A program made the position numbers and the translations under genes. The notes below the pieces were generated by a model that had not been told where the DNA came from, did not search any database, and saw nothing but the letters and a program-made list of their open reading frames with translations. A stretch of DNA of 64,000 bases from Streptomyces sp. NBC_00353 (GTDB lineage Bacteria; Actinomycetota; Actinomycetes; Streptomycetales; Streptomycetaceae), in NCBI RefSeq assembly GCF_036108815.1, contig NZ_CP107985.1, positions 2,728,001-2,792,000 on the forward strand, read 5' to 3'. Within the stretch, counting starts at the first letter, position 1. Every line of letters starts with the position of its first letter. This document shows, one piece after another, positions 23,636-31,579 of the stretch.

Positions 23636-25252
23636 TCAGTGGTGGCCGTTGCCGCCGTCACTACGACGGCGTTGGAGCGTGAACTTCTCGAAGACCGACA
23701 GCTCACCTGTGGGCGTGATGATGTTGTAGTAGGTGACGTAGATACGGGTCATGTCACCGGGGTGACGGCCCGGGTCGACGGTGAACTCGGCGAAGCCGTA
23801 CGGATGCTCGGCGTCGCGGACGCCGATCCAGATCGCCGTCTCCTGCTCCTTGACCGAGTTGTACTTGCCGACGCGCTCCATCTGGACGTATGCCGAGTGA
23901 TGCCCGTGACCGTCAGCGTCGTCGGTGGTGAAGCTGTTGTTGGTGATGCCGGACACGCCGCCACCGCCGAGGACCATGTGCGTCGTGCCATGCGCGCTGT
24001 CGATCACGTCGAGTGCGGACTGACTCGGGTTGGGTGTGAGGGTGACGCTGCCCGGGACTACGCCACGCACCGCCAACGAGCGCTCGTAGTCGTGCTCGTG
24101 GCCACAGACCACCAGATCGACGCCGTACTTGTCGAACAGCGGGCCGTACGCCGCACGCAGCGCGAGATCGGGGCCGTTCGCGGCGGTCGCAGAGCTGATC
24201 ATCACCTGGTGCATGCAGATGACGATCCAGTCGATGTCCTTCGAAGCCCGTGCCGACCTGAGCTCCTTCTCCAGCCAGGCGAGCTGCCGACCACCGGAGT
24301 AGCCGTTGATGTAGATGTCGCCGCCCTCCTGCAGGGCGATGTCGTCGTTCTGCAGGGAGATCACCTTCACCGCGCCGACCGTGAAGGAGTACCAGAGGTT
24401 GTCGAGCTCGGGCTGGGTCTCGGTCGAGGGCAGCTCGAAGTAGGTCTGGTACGCGTCGAGACCGAGCTTGCCGTTGCCCAGCTCGATCTCATGGTTGCCC
24501 GCGCACGGCATCCACGGACGGAATCGCGCTGAGCGGCTGTTGTTGGCCAGGAAGTCGTGCCAGACGCGGATCCGGTCGGGCCCGGTGTTGGCGTAGCAGA
24601 GGTCACCGTTGAGGAGGTGGAACAGCGGGCCGACCTTCTCGACGCCGGTAACGATGTCGGCAGCGGCGGGCGTGGCGTTGGGCTCGAAGTCCCGGCCCGA
24701 GGCGTCTGCCGGGTTCGCTCCAGTCTTCCACGTCACACTGGGCGCACCCTGGTCGCCGAAGCTGGTGAAGGTGAACGGAGCTCTGCCGGACGGCGCCGTA
24801 TGGAAGGTGCCGGCGTCGGGGGTGGCGCCGTCGTGCTGGGCCGCGTACAGGTAGTCGGTGTCGGCCTTGAGCTTGCTGATCAGCGCGTGATGGACCCAGA
24901 CGGCCCGCCCGGAGGCGCCGTCCACGTAGGTCTTCGTCGTCGCGTGCGCTGTGGCGCCGAAGCCGCCGCTCAGCGTGCCGTAGACGACCCGCGGGTTCTT
25001 GACGGCCACGTCGGTGACCCACGAGACGACCATCTGGCTGCGTGGGTCGGCGCCGAAGGTCAGGTGCAGGCCCTGGACAGGGGTGGTGGCCGAGCCGGTG
25101 GTGAGACCGGTGACCTCCGACGTCGCCGGAACCGCCTCGGCGGTTCCGGCGCCGAGGACCAGTGGCCCGGCGGCGGCGCCGGACACGGTCGCGCCGAACA
25201 AGCCGATCGCGTTGCGACGAGAGATTCGAGTTTGCTTGGATTCTTCGGACAT
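23636..25252 (-). CDS. Tat-exported purple-acid-phosphatase-type metallophosphoesterase
   Basis: A 538-residue exported enzyme. ATG 25252 gives a Tat signal (QTRISRRNAIGLFGATVSG, with the RRNxIGL twin-arginine motif). A fibronectin-like domain (THLTFGADPRSQMVVSWVT region, residues about 55-150) precedes the phosphoesterase domain, as in purple acid phosphatases. Metal ligands are FTSFGDQG, LLNGDLCYA, CAGNHEIE, ICMHQ and VVCGHEHDYERS. The set is complete, so it should release phosphate from organic esters outside the cell. Many Streptomyces copies are phosphate-controlled; no pho box was identified here. Confidence 0.88.
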   Translation of the reverse strand: MSEESKQTRISRRNAIGLFGATVSGAAAGPLVLGAGTAEAVPATSEVTGLTTGSATTPVQGLHLTFGADPRSQMVVSWVTDVAVKNPRVVYGTLSGGFGATAHATTKTYVDGASGRAVWVHHALISKLKADTDYLYAAQHDGATPDAGTFHTAPSGRAPFTFTSFGDQGAPSVTWKTGANPADASGRDFEPNATPAAADIVTGVEKVGPLFHLLNGDLCYANTGPDRIRVWHDFLANNSRSARFRPWMPCAGNHEIELGNGKLGLDAYQTYFELPSTETQPELDNLWYSFTVGAVKVISLQNDDIALQEGGDIYINGYSGGRQLAWLEKELRSARASKDIDWIVICMHQVMISSATAANGPDLALRAAYGPLFDKYGVDLVVCGHEHDYERSLAVRGVVPGSVTLTPNPSQSALDVIDSAHGTTHMVLGGGGVSGITNNSFTTDDADGHGHHSAYVQMERVGKYNSVKEQETAIWIGVRDAEHPYGFAEFTVDPGRHPGDMTRIYVTYYNIITPTGELSVFEKFTLQRRRSDGGNGHH

Positions 25253-25439
25253 TCCGAGGGCCTTTCGCTTCTCCGGGTGCAGTCGAACACCGACCGGACA
25301 GCAGCGGTTCGAACCTGACAGCGGACTGCGGCAGGCCAGTGGTGCGCACACTCACGGACGCTAGGAAGAACAGACGACCGGCGCGGCGGGACGGGCATGA
25401 ACGCCAGATGGCAGTCACCGCAACGGACAGCAACTCCCG

Positions 25440-25650
25440 ATGGCCTGGCCCTGCAGGCATCCGGCAGCGCGGCCGGCACCGCCCATCACGTTCACCGGAC
25501 GATCCGGGTCGCCATCGGCGAGGCAGCGCGGCGCGGGCATGTGCCGACGAACGCCGCGGAGATCACCAAGGCTCCCCGGCTCGAAGAGGAGGACAGCGGG
25601 CCTGACACGATCGAGGAGGTGCAAAGCCTGCTGATTGGTGGAGGCGTCCG
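25440..25650 (+). pseudogene. tyrosine integrase, internal fragment
   Basis: The frame reads SAAGTAHHVHRTIRVAIGEA, ARRGHVPTNAAEITKAPRLE and DTIEEVQSLLI. This is the last helix of the core-binding domain and the linker into the catalytic domain of phage-type integrases (TVxxIHxxLRxALxxAVRxGxVPxNVA...PRxxxxE...T.EE...LL). The catalytic Arg, His and Tyr that should follow are missing. It differs from the integrase fragment at 10752, so at least two integrative elements have decayed here. Confidence 0.6.
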
Positions 25651-26089
25651 TAGGGATGGCCCTCCGGCGTGAAGATGAGGACGAAGTCCTCTCTGACTCC
25701 GAGGGCCATCTCCCGCAGGCGGTCCAGGACAACTGCCCCGGTGGAAAGATCGAGGCCAGGGGCTGCGTCGGCATGGTCTCATCGGGCCAGGAGGTCCGGT
25801 ATGTCCTCCAGGCACTCGTCCGCCAGCTTGCGGCTCTCTTCGGCCGTGAACGCTTGACAGCCCCGCCACCACGGGGCGACCAGCAGCAGCCGCAGGAGCT
25901 CGGGCAGGCCGATCGCAACCAGAGCCGAACCTCCTTCGGAGGGCTACCCGAAGTCGGCGGGGGTGACCCTGGGGTACCTTGATGGGCTCCGGCGAGGGCG
26001 GAGGCCCCCGCGGGCTGACGCAGAGTTGGTTATCCGGGCGAAGACCTCGCGCCAAGATCCGCGAGCCGGATGGCCAGGGTTCGCCCGAA
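25651..26089. other. gene-free stretch before the CRISPR remnant
   Basis: No gene is supported. The minus strand contains a short open piece (VAIGLPELLRLLLVAPWWRG and CQAFTAEESRKLADECLEDI, about 25790-25930) with normal protein composition but stops on both sides; it may be a remnant of an unknown protein. The rest is low-complexity. Confidence 0.4.
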
Positions 26090-26240
26090 GTCGCGGCCGA
26101 CGGCGGTTGGATGGTCCCTCGGCGGACAGTTCCTCTTCGGTGCGGCCGTTCTGCTCCCCGCGCCCGCGGGGATAGTCCCGGCAGGGGCCGCAGGATCGGC
26201 CGCACAGCGCTCTGCTCCCCAGCCCGGACGGGACGGCTGG
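26090..26240 (+). CRISPR. decayed type I-E-like CRISPR array, one good repeat and two half repeats
   Basis: CTGCTCCCCGCGCCCGCGGG continuing GATAGTCCC (26151-26179, 29 bp) has the length, internal palindrome and ends of a Streptomyces type I-E repeat. Exactly 61 bp upstream, a 29-bp unit at 26090-26118 ends GGATGGTCCC. Exactly 61 bp downstream, a unit at 26212-26240 starts CTGCTCCCC. The two intervals are 32 bp each, the standard I-E spacer length. The flanking repeats keep only one half each. No cas genes are in the window. Confidence 0.6.
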
Positions 26241-26360
26241 TGTGGTCATGACGGTTTCGAATTCGATCGGGGTCAGCCGGCCGAGCAAGTCTTGTCGGTC
26301 CCCGGGCAGCGGGCCAACCTTGGGCGCGACCCGCGCCAGCTCGGCAGAGTTGGCATCGCC

Positions 26361-27320
26361 TTACCGGATGACGTCCTCCGCGCTGCCCAGGATCCCCAAC
26401 TCGGCGCGGGTGGGGAGTCCTTCCCAGTCGCCGGGCACTGTGCAGGCGAAGCCACCCGTGGTCACGGCGGTGTCCAGGCGTACGGTCGGCGGCGCGTCGG
26501 CCAGCAGTTCGGCGAGGTATCCGGCGACGAAAGCATCGCCGGCGCCCACGGAGTCGACCACGTCGACCTTCACTGCTGTGCGGGAGTACTTCTCGCCGTC
26601 GATCACTGCTGCACAGCCCTGGGCGCCGAGTTTGATGACGGCCTGCGAGGGCCCGAAGTCGCACAGCACGGACGCCATAGTGTGGGGGTCCTCCTCCTCC
26701 GGGACGAAGAGCGAGGCTTCCTCGGTGCCGGCGAAGACGACGTCGCACGCGCGCACGATGTCGAGCAGGCCCTTGCCCGCCGCCTCGCGAGACCACAGCT
26801 TGCTGCGGTAGTTGACGTCGAACGACACGGTCATACCGTGTCGGCGGGCGAGTTCGATCGCGTGGCGCACCGCCTCGGCGGCCGAGTCGGACAGCGCCGG
26901 GGTGATACCGGTGACATGGAGCAGGGCGGCGTGGGCGAAAACGCCCTCGTCGATGTCTTCCGGCCGCAGCCTCGATCCCGCGCTGTCGGCACGGTAGTAC
27001 CACACGCCAAGCGACCGGGCCGTGCGGCGTTCCTTGACCATCAGCCCGGTGGGCGCTGCAGCGTCGACGATCCCGCGTACGTCGAGCCCCTCGGCCCGCA
27101 GCTCGCGCAGGACGAGCTCGCCGAAGGAGTCCTTGCCCACTCTTCCGATCCAGGTGGCCGGCACGCCGAGCCGCTGCAGGGCGATGGCCACGTTGCTCTC
27201 GGCACCGCCGATGCCCACGGACATGCTGGGCACATGGCTCAGCGGCCCGGTGCGTTGCGCGGCGAGCAGTGCCATGGTCTCGCCGATGGTGACGACGCCG
27301 CTGCGGATGAGTTCAGCCAC
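26361..27320 (-). CDS. kdgK: 2-keto-3-deoxygluconate kinase, PfkB family
   Basis: A 319-residue PfkB/ribokinase-type sugar kinase. GTG 27320 overlaps the stop of the aldolase gene by 8 bp, which shows translational coupling and fixes the start. Motifs: VVTIGETMALLAAQRTG, VGIGGAESNVAIALQRLGVP (substrate site), FDVNYRSKLW, KLGAQGCAAVIDG, and the catalytic signature VDVVDSVGAGDAFVAGYLAE with its base Asp. Next to KDPG aldolase and mannonate dehydratase the substrate is inferred to be 2-keto-3-deoxygluconate (product KDPG). By sequence alone other PfkB substrates are possible. Confidence 0.87.
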   Translation of the reverse strand: MAELIRSGVVTIGETMALLAAQRTGPLSHVPSMSVGIGGAESNVAIALQRLGVPATWIGRVGKDSFGELVLRELRAEGLDVRGIVDAAAPTGLMVKERRTARSLGVWYYRADSAGSRLRPEDIDEGVFAHAALLHVTGITPALSDSAAEAVRHAIELARRHGMTVSFDVNYRSKLWSREAAGKGLLDIVRACDVVFAGTEEASLFVPEEEDPHTMASVLCDFGPSQAVIKLGAQGCAAVIDGEKYSRTAVKVDVVDSVGAGDAFVAGYLAELLADAPPTVRLDTAVTTGGFACTVPGDWEGLPTRAELGILGSAEDVIR

Positions 27321-27996
27321 GACCGAGCTCCTGCACTGCGGCGGCCACGGACTCGACGGCCTGCTTGGCGCGCTCGCGCAGCGCGGCCAGGTCGCCACCC
27401 TTCAGGGCGTCGCCGAGCAAAGGGCCGCCCATGCTGACCGCAGGGCAGCCGACCTTGATCCAGTCGCCGGCAGTCGCCCTGCCGACGCCTCCGGAGGGGA
27501 TCACCAGCATCTGTGGGAAGGGACCGTGCAGGTCCTTGACGTACTGCGGTCCGACGGCGGAGGCCGGGAAGAGCTTGACCGCGCTCGCTCCGGCCGCCCA
27601 ACCCGTCCTGAGTTCGGTGGGGGTCAACCCGCCCGGGATGATCGCTACTTGGCGGGCCACCGCGGCGCGGATGAGCTCCGCGTCGGTGTGCGGAGTGATC
27701 ACATAGGTCGCGCCCGCGTCGAGCACCGCGTCGAGGTCCTCGATGGACAGGACCGTGCCCGCCCCCACTTCGACCTCGTCGGGCAGCGCGGCCCGCAACT
27801 CGGAGATCGCCTGGAGGCCCCCAGCCGTGGTGAGGGTGACCTCCATACTGCGGATGCCTTGCTCCACCAGCACCTCGGCGGCCGGAAGCAGGTATCGGGC
27901 ATCGGAGGCCCGCAGGACCGCGATGATGCGGCTCTCGAGCAGAGTGCGGCTCAGCGGCTGCCGTGGAGTCGCTGAGTGCTGGTTCGCTGTGTGCAT
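27313..27996 (-). CDS. eda: KDPG aldolase (bifunctional 4-hydroxy-2-oxoglutarate aldolase)
   Basis: A 227-residue class I aldolase of the KDPG/KHG type. Motifs: RIIAVLRASDARYLLPAAEV, IRSMEVTLTTAGGLQAISEL (active-site Glu in MEVT), EVGAGTVLSIEDLDAVLDAG, and GASAVKLFPASAVGPQYVKD with the Schiff-base Lys in VKLFPA, then MLVIPSGGV. It splits 2-keto-3-deoxy-6-phosphogluconate into pyruvate and glyceraldehyde 3-phosphate, the last step of the pathway of this cluster. It lies between the GntR gene (41 bp upstream) and kdgK (8-bp overlap), all on the minus strand. Confidence 0.92.
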   Translation of the reverse strand: MHTANQHSATPRQPLSRTLLESRIIAVLRASDARYLLPAAEVLVEQGIRSMEVTLTTAGGLQAISELRAALPDEVEVGAGTVLSIEDLDAVLDAGATYVITPHTDAELIRAAVARQVAIIPGGLTPTELRTGWAAGASAVKLFPASAVGPQYVKDLHGPFPQMLVIPSGGVGRATAGDWIKVGCPAVSMGGPLLGDALKGGDLAALRERAKQAVESVAAAVQELGRG

Positions 27997-28037
27997 GGAT
28001 TTCGTCCCTTGGGCATGTGGCGGCAGGCAGGGGCAGA

Positions 28038-28796
28038 TCAGCCGGCGTCGGGGACGCGTGTCCCGCGACGTGTGTCACGGCGCGGCCGGACCGGGGCGTC
28101 CGTGTCGCTGAAGAGCTCCGGGTGCTGCGCCCGGATGGTCTCCACGTCGGTGAAGACCTGACGCAGATGGCCTCGCAGGGCCTGGTCAGCCCCGTGCGGA
28201 TCGTGCTGTTCAAGCTGATCGACCACGGCGGTGTGCTGGCTGATCAGTAGGGAGAGCTGCTGGGTGAGCGGCAGGGACAGGCGTCGCGCCCGGTCGAGTT
28301 GGGCCTTGGCCTGGCTCACGACCGGCCATGCCTCGGCATGGCCGCCGGCGGCCATGAGCCGGGCGTGGAACTGCTCGTCCAGCCGGAAGAACGCCTCCGG
28401 GTCCTCTCGCTGCTCGGCCTCGGTCTGAGCGACCAGCAGGGCTCTGAGTTCAGCCACGTCATGCGCGGTCGCCTTGGTCACACCATCGCGCAGGGCCGCG
28501 CATTCGAGCGCCTCGCGGATGAACTGCGCGGAGGCGATGTCTCGCTCGCGGATGCGGGAGACGAAGGTCCCCAGCTGCGGATAGACGTCGACGAGTCCCT
28601 CCTCCCCGAGCAGGATCAGACTCTCCCGCACGGGGGTCCGGCTGACGCCGAGTTCGGCCGCGAGGTCGTTCTCCGACAGGGCGGCCCCGGGCTCCAGGTC
28701 GAGACTGATGATCCGCGAGCGCAGCAGCTCATGGACCAGTTGCCGGGTGTTGCGGCCCCGGGCGCGTGCGGCGTGCAGTCCTTCGGTGGATGCCAT
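28038..28796 (-). CDS. GntR/FCD-family transcriptional regulator
   Basis: A 252-residue FadR-subfamily regulator. The winged helix is TRQLVHELLRSRIISLDLEP, GAALSENDLAAELGVSRTPV, RESLILLGEEGLVDVYPQLG and TFVSRI. The all-helical FCD effector domain follows: FIREALECAALRDGVTKATA, FFRLDEQFHARLMAAGGHAE (metal-site residues D-xxx-H) and a closing helix with H near GHLRQVF. It heads the aldolase-kinase operon and is divergent from the MFS transporter. It most likely senses a sugar-acid intermediate and represses both operons. Confidence 0.88.
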   Translation of the reverse strand: MASTEGLHAARARGRNTRQLVHELLRSRIISLDLEPGAALSENDLAAELGVSRTPVRESLILLGEEGLVDVYPQLGTFVSRIRERDIASAQFIREALECAALRDGVTKATAHDVAELRALLVAQTEAEQREDPEAFFRLDEQFHARLMAAGGHAEAWPVVSQAKAQLDRARRLSLPLTQQLSLLISQHTAVVDQLEQHDPHGADQALRGHLRQVFTDVETIRAQHPELFSDTDAPVRPRRDTRRGTRVPDAG

Positions 28797-28814
28797 CCGG
28801 GCTCTCCCAATCCC

Positions 28815-28843
28815 TTGACGAATTCAACTGAAGTACTTGTATG
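28815..28843 (+). promoter_or_regulatory. promoter of the transporter operon
   Basis: TTGACG at 28815-28820 and TGTATG at 28838-28843 are 17 bp apart, a fair vegetative promoter. The overlapping GTACTTGTATGGTAG sequence has the TTGTA...core seen in many FadR/GntR operators, so the divergent GntR protein may bind here. Both roles are inferred from position. Confidence 0.45.
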
Positions 28844-28897
28844 GTAGCCGACACCAAAGGGACTTGGGTAGCGTTTGGACTGCAAGGAGGCAGCCTT

Positions 28898-30292
28898 ATG
28901 AGCGGACACGACAGCGCCACGCCGGTGGCGTCGGCACCACCGAAGGAGCTGCGGCGCACCGTCGGAGCATCCGTCGTCGGCACCATTGCCGAGTACTACG
29001 ACTTCTTCATCTACGGCACCGCGTCCGCTCTCGCCTTCAACGAGGTGTTCTTTCCCGAGGTCGATTCGGCGGTGGGTACGCTCGCCGCCTTCTCGACCTA
29101 CGCCGTCGGGTTCTTCGCCCGCCCGCTGGGCGGCCTGGTCTGGGGCCACATCGGCGACCGGATCGGCCGCAAGAAAGCCCTGGTCTTCACCCTGCTGCTC
29201 ACCGGCCTCGGTACCTTCGCCGTTGGACTTCTGCCGACGTACAACCAGATAGGCATCTGGGCCGCGGTCATCCTGGTGCTGGTGCGCCTCATCCAGGGCT
29301 TCGGCGTCGGTGGTGAGCAGGGCGGGGCCGTTCTGCTCACCGCGGAGGCCGCCCCGCCTGCCAGACGGGGCTTCTACGCCAGCTTCGTCCAGCTCGGCTC
29401 CCCGGCCGCCTACCTCATCCCCACGGGTCTGTTCGCCCTCCTCACCACCCAGCTCTCCGACGAAGCCTTCCTGGCGTGGGGCTGGCGGATCCCCTTCCTG
29501 CTCAGCTCACTGGTCGTGGTCATCGGCCTGATCATCCGACTGCGGATCAACGAGTCCGAGACCTTCAAGGCCGCGAAGGACACGCAGGCGGCCCAGACCG
29601 CGCCGGTGAAGCTACTGCTGCGGAACAACCGCCGCGAGGTGTTCGGCGGACTGTTCACCAAGTTCGTCGAGGCCGCGGTCTTCCCCTTCTACACCGTCTT
29701 CCTCGTCGCATACGCCAAGGACCAGGGCGTCGACTCCGGCATGGTGCTGAACGCGGTCCTGATCGCGATCGGCGCCGAGCTGGTCATGATCCCGTTGCTC
29801 GGCCGGCTCACCGACCGCGTCGGCAGGCGCCCGGTCTACCTGGCCGCAGCCGTGCTCAACCTGCTGCTGGTAGTCCCCGCCTTCAGGGCGATCCAGACCG
29901 GCAACATGGCCGTGATCGTGCTGCTGCTGATCGCCGGCCTCGCCTTCGGCCACGCGGGCACCTACGCCCCGCAGGCCTCGTACTTCCCCGAACTCTTCCC
30001 CTCGGTCGCCCGTTACAGCGGCATCTCGATCGTCTGGCAGTTCGGCTCGATGCTCGCCAGCGGCCCTTTCACCGTGGTGGCCACCGCGCTGCTGCTGGCC
30101 GGCGACGGCTCGTTCACCTGGGTCGCCGTGTACGTCTCTGCTCTCATCGCGGTCAGCATCGTGGCCCTGTGCTTCATGCCGGAGACCGCACCCGGCCGCC
30201 GCGGCGGCCGGGAGTACGCGCACTGGCCGGAGGCCGCTCACGACACCACGGCGAGCGACGAGACCGCGCCGGTCGGCGCCGGGCGCCACTGA
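28898..30292 (+). CDS. MFS transporter, metabolite:H+ symporter type
   Basis: A 464-residue importer with 12 predicted membrane segments. ATG 28898 is preceded by a near-consensus AAGGAGG. Motifs of the MHS family are TIAEYYDFFIYGTASAL (helix 1), GHIGDRIGRKKALVFTLLLT and LTDRVGRRPVYLAAAVLNLL (the two loop motifs), VRLIQGFGVGGEQGGAVLLT and GHAGTYAPQASYFPELFPSV. Relatives carry shikimate, citrate or alpha-ketoglutarate by proton symport. Here the neighbours suggest a sugar acid such as mannonate, fructuronate or glucuronate. It is followed by manD after 78 bp. Confidence 0.88.
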   Translation: MSGHDSATPVASAPPKELRRTVGASVVGTIAEYYDFFIYGTASALAFNEVFFPEVDSAVGTLAAFSTYAVGFFARPLGGLVWGHIGDRIGRKKALVFTLLLTGLGTFAVGLLPTYNQIGIWAAVILVLVRLIQGFGVGGEQGGAVLLTAEAAPPARRGFYASFVQLGSPAAYLIPTGLFALLTTQLSDEAFLAWGWRIPFLLSSLVVVIGLIIRLRINESETFKAAKDTQAAQTAPVKLLLRNNRREVFGGLFTKFVEAAVFPFYTVFLVAYAKDQGVDSGMVLNAVLIAIGAELVMIPLLGRLTDRVGRRPVYLAAAVLNLLLVVPAFRAIQTGNMAVIVLLLIAGLAFGHAGTYAPQASYFPELFPSVARYSGISIVWQFGSMLASGPFTVVATALLLAGDGSFTWVAVYVSALIAVSIVALCFMPETAPGRRGGREYAHWPEAAHDTTASDETAPVGAGRH

Positions 30293-30370
30293 CCAACAGT
30301 TCAGCACCACTCCGCGCCGCCGGCACTCCGCAGGAAGTCGGCGGCGCGGCACAGCAGAGGAGCAGCACCC

Positions 30371-31579
30371 ATGGCCACCATCACCGAGGCGAAGGTCATC
30401 ATCACCTCGCCGGGCCGCAACTTCGTCACCCTGAAGATCACCACATCGGACGGCGTGACCGGCCTCGGCGACGCGACCCTGAACGGCCGCGAACTCGCCG
30501 TCGCGTCATACCTCCAGGACCATCTGGTCCCGCTGCTCATCGGCCGCGACGCCGACCGCATCGAGGACATGTGGCAGTACCTCTACAAGGGGGCCTACTG
30601 GCGCCGCGGCCCCGTGACGATGACCGCGATCGCGGCAGTGGACATCGCACTCTGGGACATCAAGGGCAAAGTCGCCGGTATGCCCGTGTACGACCTGCTG
30701 GGTGGCCGCGCTCGTGACGGCGCCATGGTCTACGGCCACGCGAGCGGCGGAAGCGTCGCCGAACTGCTCGACGACGTGGCCCGCTTCCGCGACCGCGGCT
30801 ACCAGGCGATCCGGGCGCAGGCCGCCGTGCCCGGCTCCCCGGGCAGCTACGGCGTACGCCACGGCGCGATCTACGAACCCGCGGCCACCTCCCTGCCCGA
30901 GGAACAGCTGTGGTCGACCGAGGCGTACCTCGACTTCGCTCCGGGCTACCTCACCGAGGTTCGGGAGAAGTTCGGCTTCGACTTCCATCTGCTGCACGAT
31001 GTGCACCACCGGCTGACCCCCACCGAGGCCGGTCGGCTCGGCCGTCGGCTCGAGGACCTGCGGATGTTCTGGATGGAGGACCCGACGCCCGCCGAACTGC
31101 AGGAGTCGTTCCGCCAGATCCGCCAGGCCACCACCACACCGATCGCCGTCGGTGAGGTCTTCAACTCCATCTGGGACTGCCAGCAGCTCATCACCGAGCG
31201 CCTCATCGACTACGTCCGCGCCTCGGTGTCCCACGCCGGCGGAATCACCCACCTGCGACGCATCTTCAACCTCGCCGAGCTCTACCAGGTGCGCACCGGC
31301 TCGCACGGCGCCACCGACCTCTCACCGGTAAGCCTCTCCGCCGCCGTACACCTCGACGTGACCGTGCCGAACTTCGGCATCCAGGAGTACATGGAGCACT
31401 CCCCGCTCACCCACGAGGTCTTCCACACCTCGTACGAGTTCCACGAGGGCGCTCTCCACCCCTCGCCGGCCCCGGGCCTCGGCGTCGAACTCGACGAGGA
31501 GGCGGCCGTGCGCTTCCCGTACAACCCCAAGTACCTGCCGGTGGGCCGCAGGACGGACGGATCGGTGCACGACTGGTGA
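30371..31579 (+). CDS. manD: mannonate dehydratase, ManD subgroup (enolase superfamily)
   Basis: A 402-residue enolase-superfamily enzyme. Motifs: TLNGRELAVASYLQDHLVPL in the capping domain, MTAIAAVDIALWDIKGKVAG, the Tyr/Arg region GSYGVRHG, HLLHDVHHRLTPTEAG (metal Asp and catalytic His), RMFWMEDPTPAE and PIAVGEVFNSIWDCQQLI (metal Glu residues), TGSHGATDLSPV and VPNFGIQEYM. This residue set fits the ManD group that dehydrates D-mannonate (some members D-gluconate) to 2-keto-3-deoxygluconate. Its stop overlaps the GTG of the next gene, so the two are coupled. Confidence 0.9.
   Translation: MATITEAKVIITSPGRNFVTLKITTSDGVTGLGDATLNGRELAVASYLQDHLVPLLIGRDADRIEDMWQYLYKGAYWRRGPVTMTAIAAVDIALWDIKGKVAGMPVYDLLGGRARDGAMVYGHASGGSVAELLDDVARFRDRGYQAIRAQAAVPGSPGSYGVRHGAIYEPAATSLPEEQLWSTEAYLDFAPGYLTEVREKFGFDFHLLHDVHHRLTPTEAGRLGRRLEDLRMFWMEDPTPAELQESFRQIRQATTTPIAVGEVFNSIWDCQQLITERLIDYVRASVSHAGGITHLRRIFNLAELYQVRTGSHGATDLSPVSLSAAVHLDVTVPNFGIQEYMEHSPLTHEVFHTSYEFHEGALHPSPAPGLGVELDEEAAVRFPYNPKYLPVGRRTDGSVHDW

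Noticed and set aside
25492..27003. 503-codon minus-strand open frame
   Set aside because: Low-complexity Arg/Gly/Pro translation overlapping KDG kinase in another frame; also spans the CRISPR remnant.
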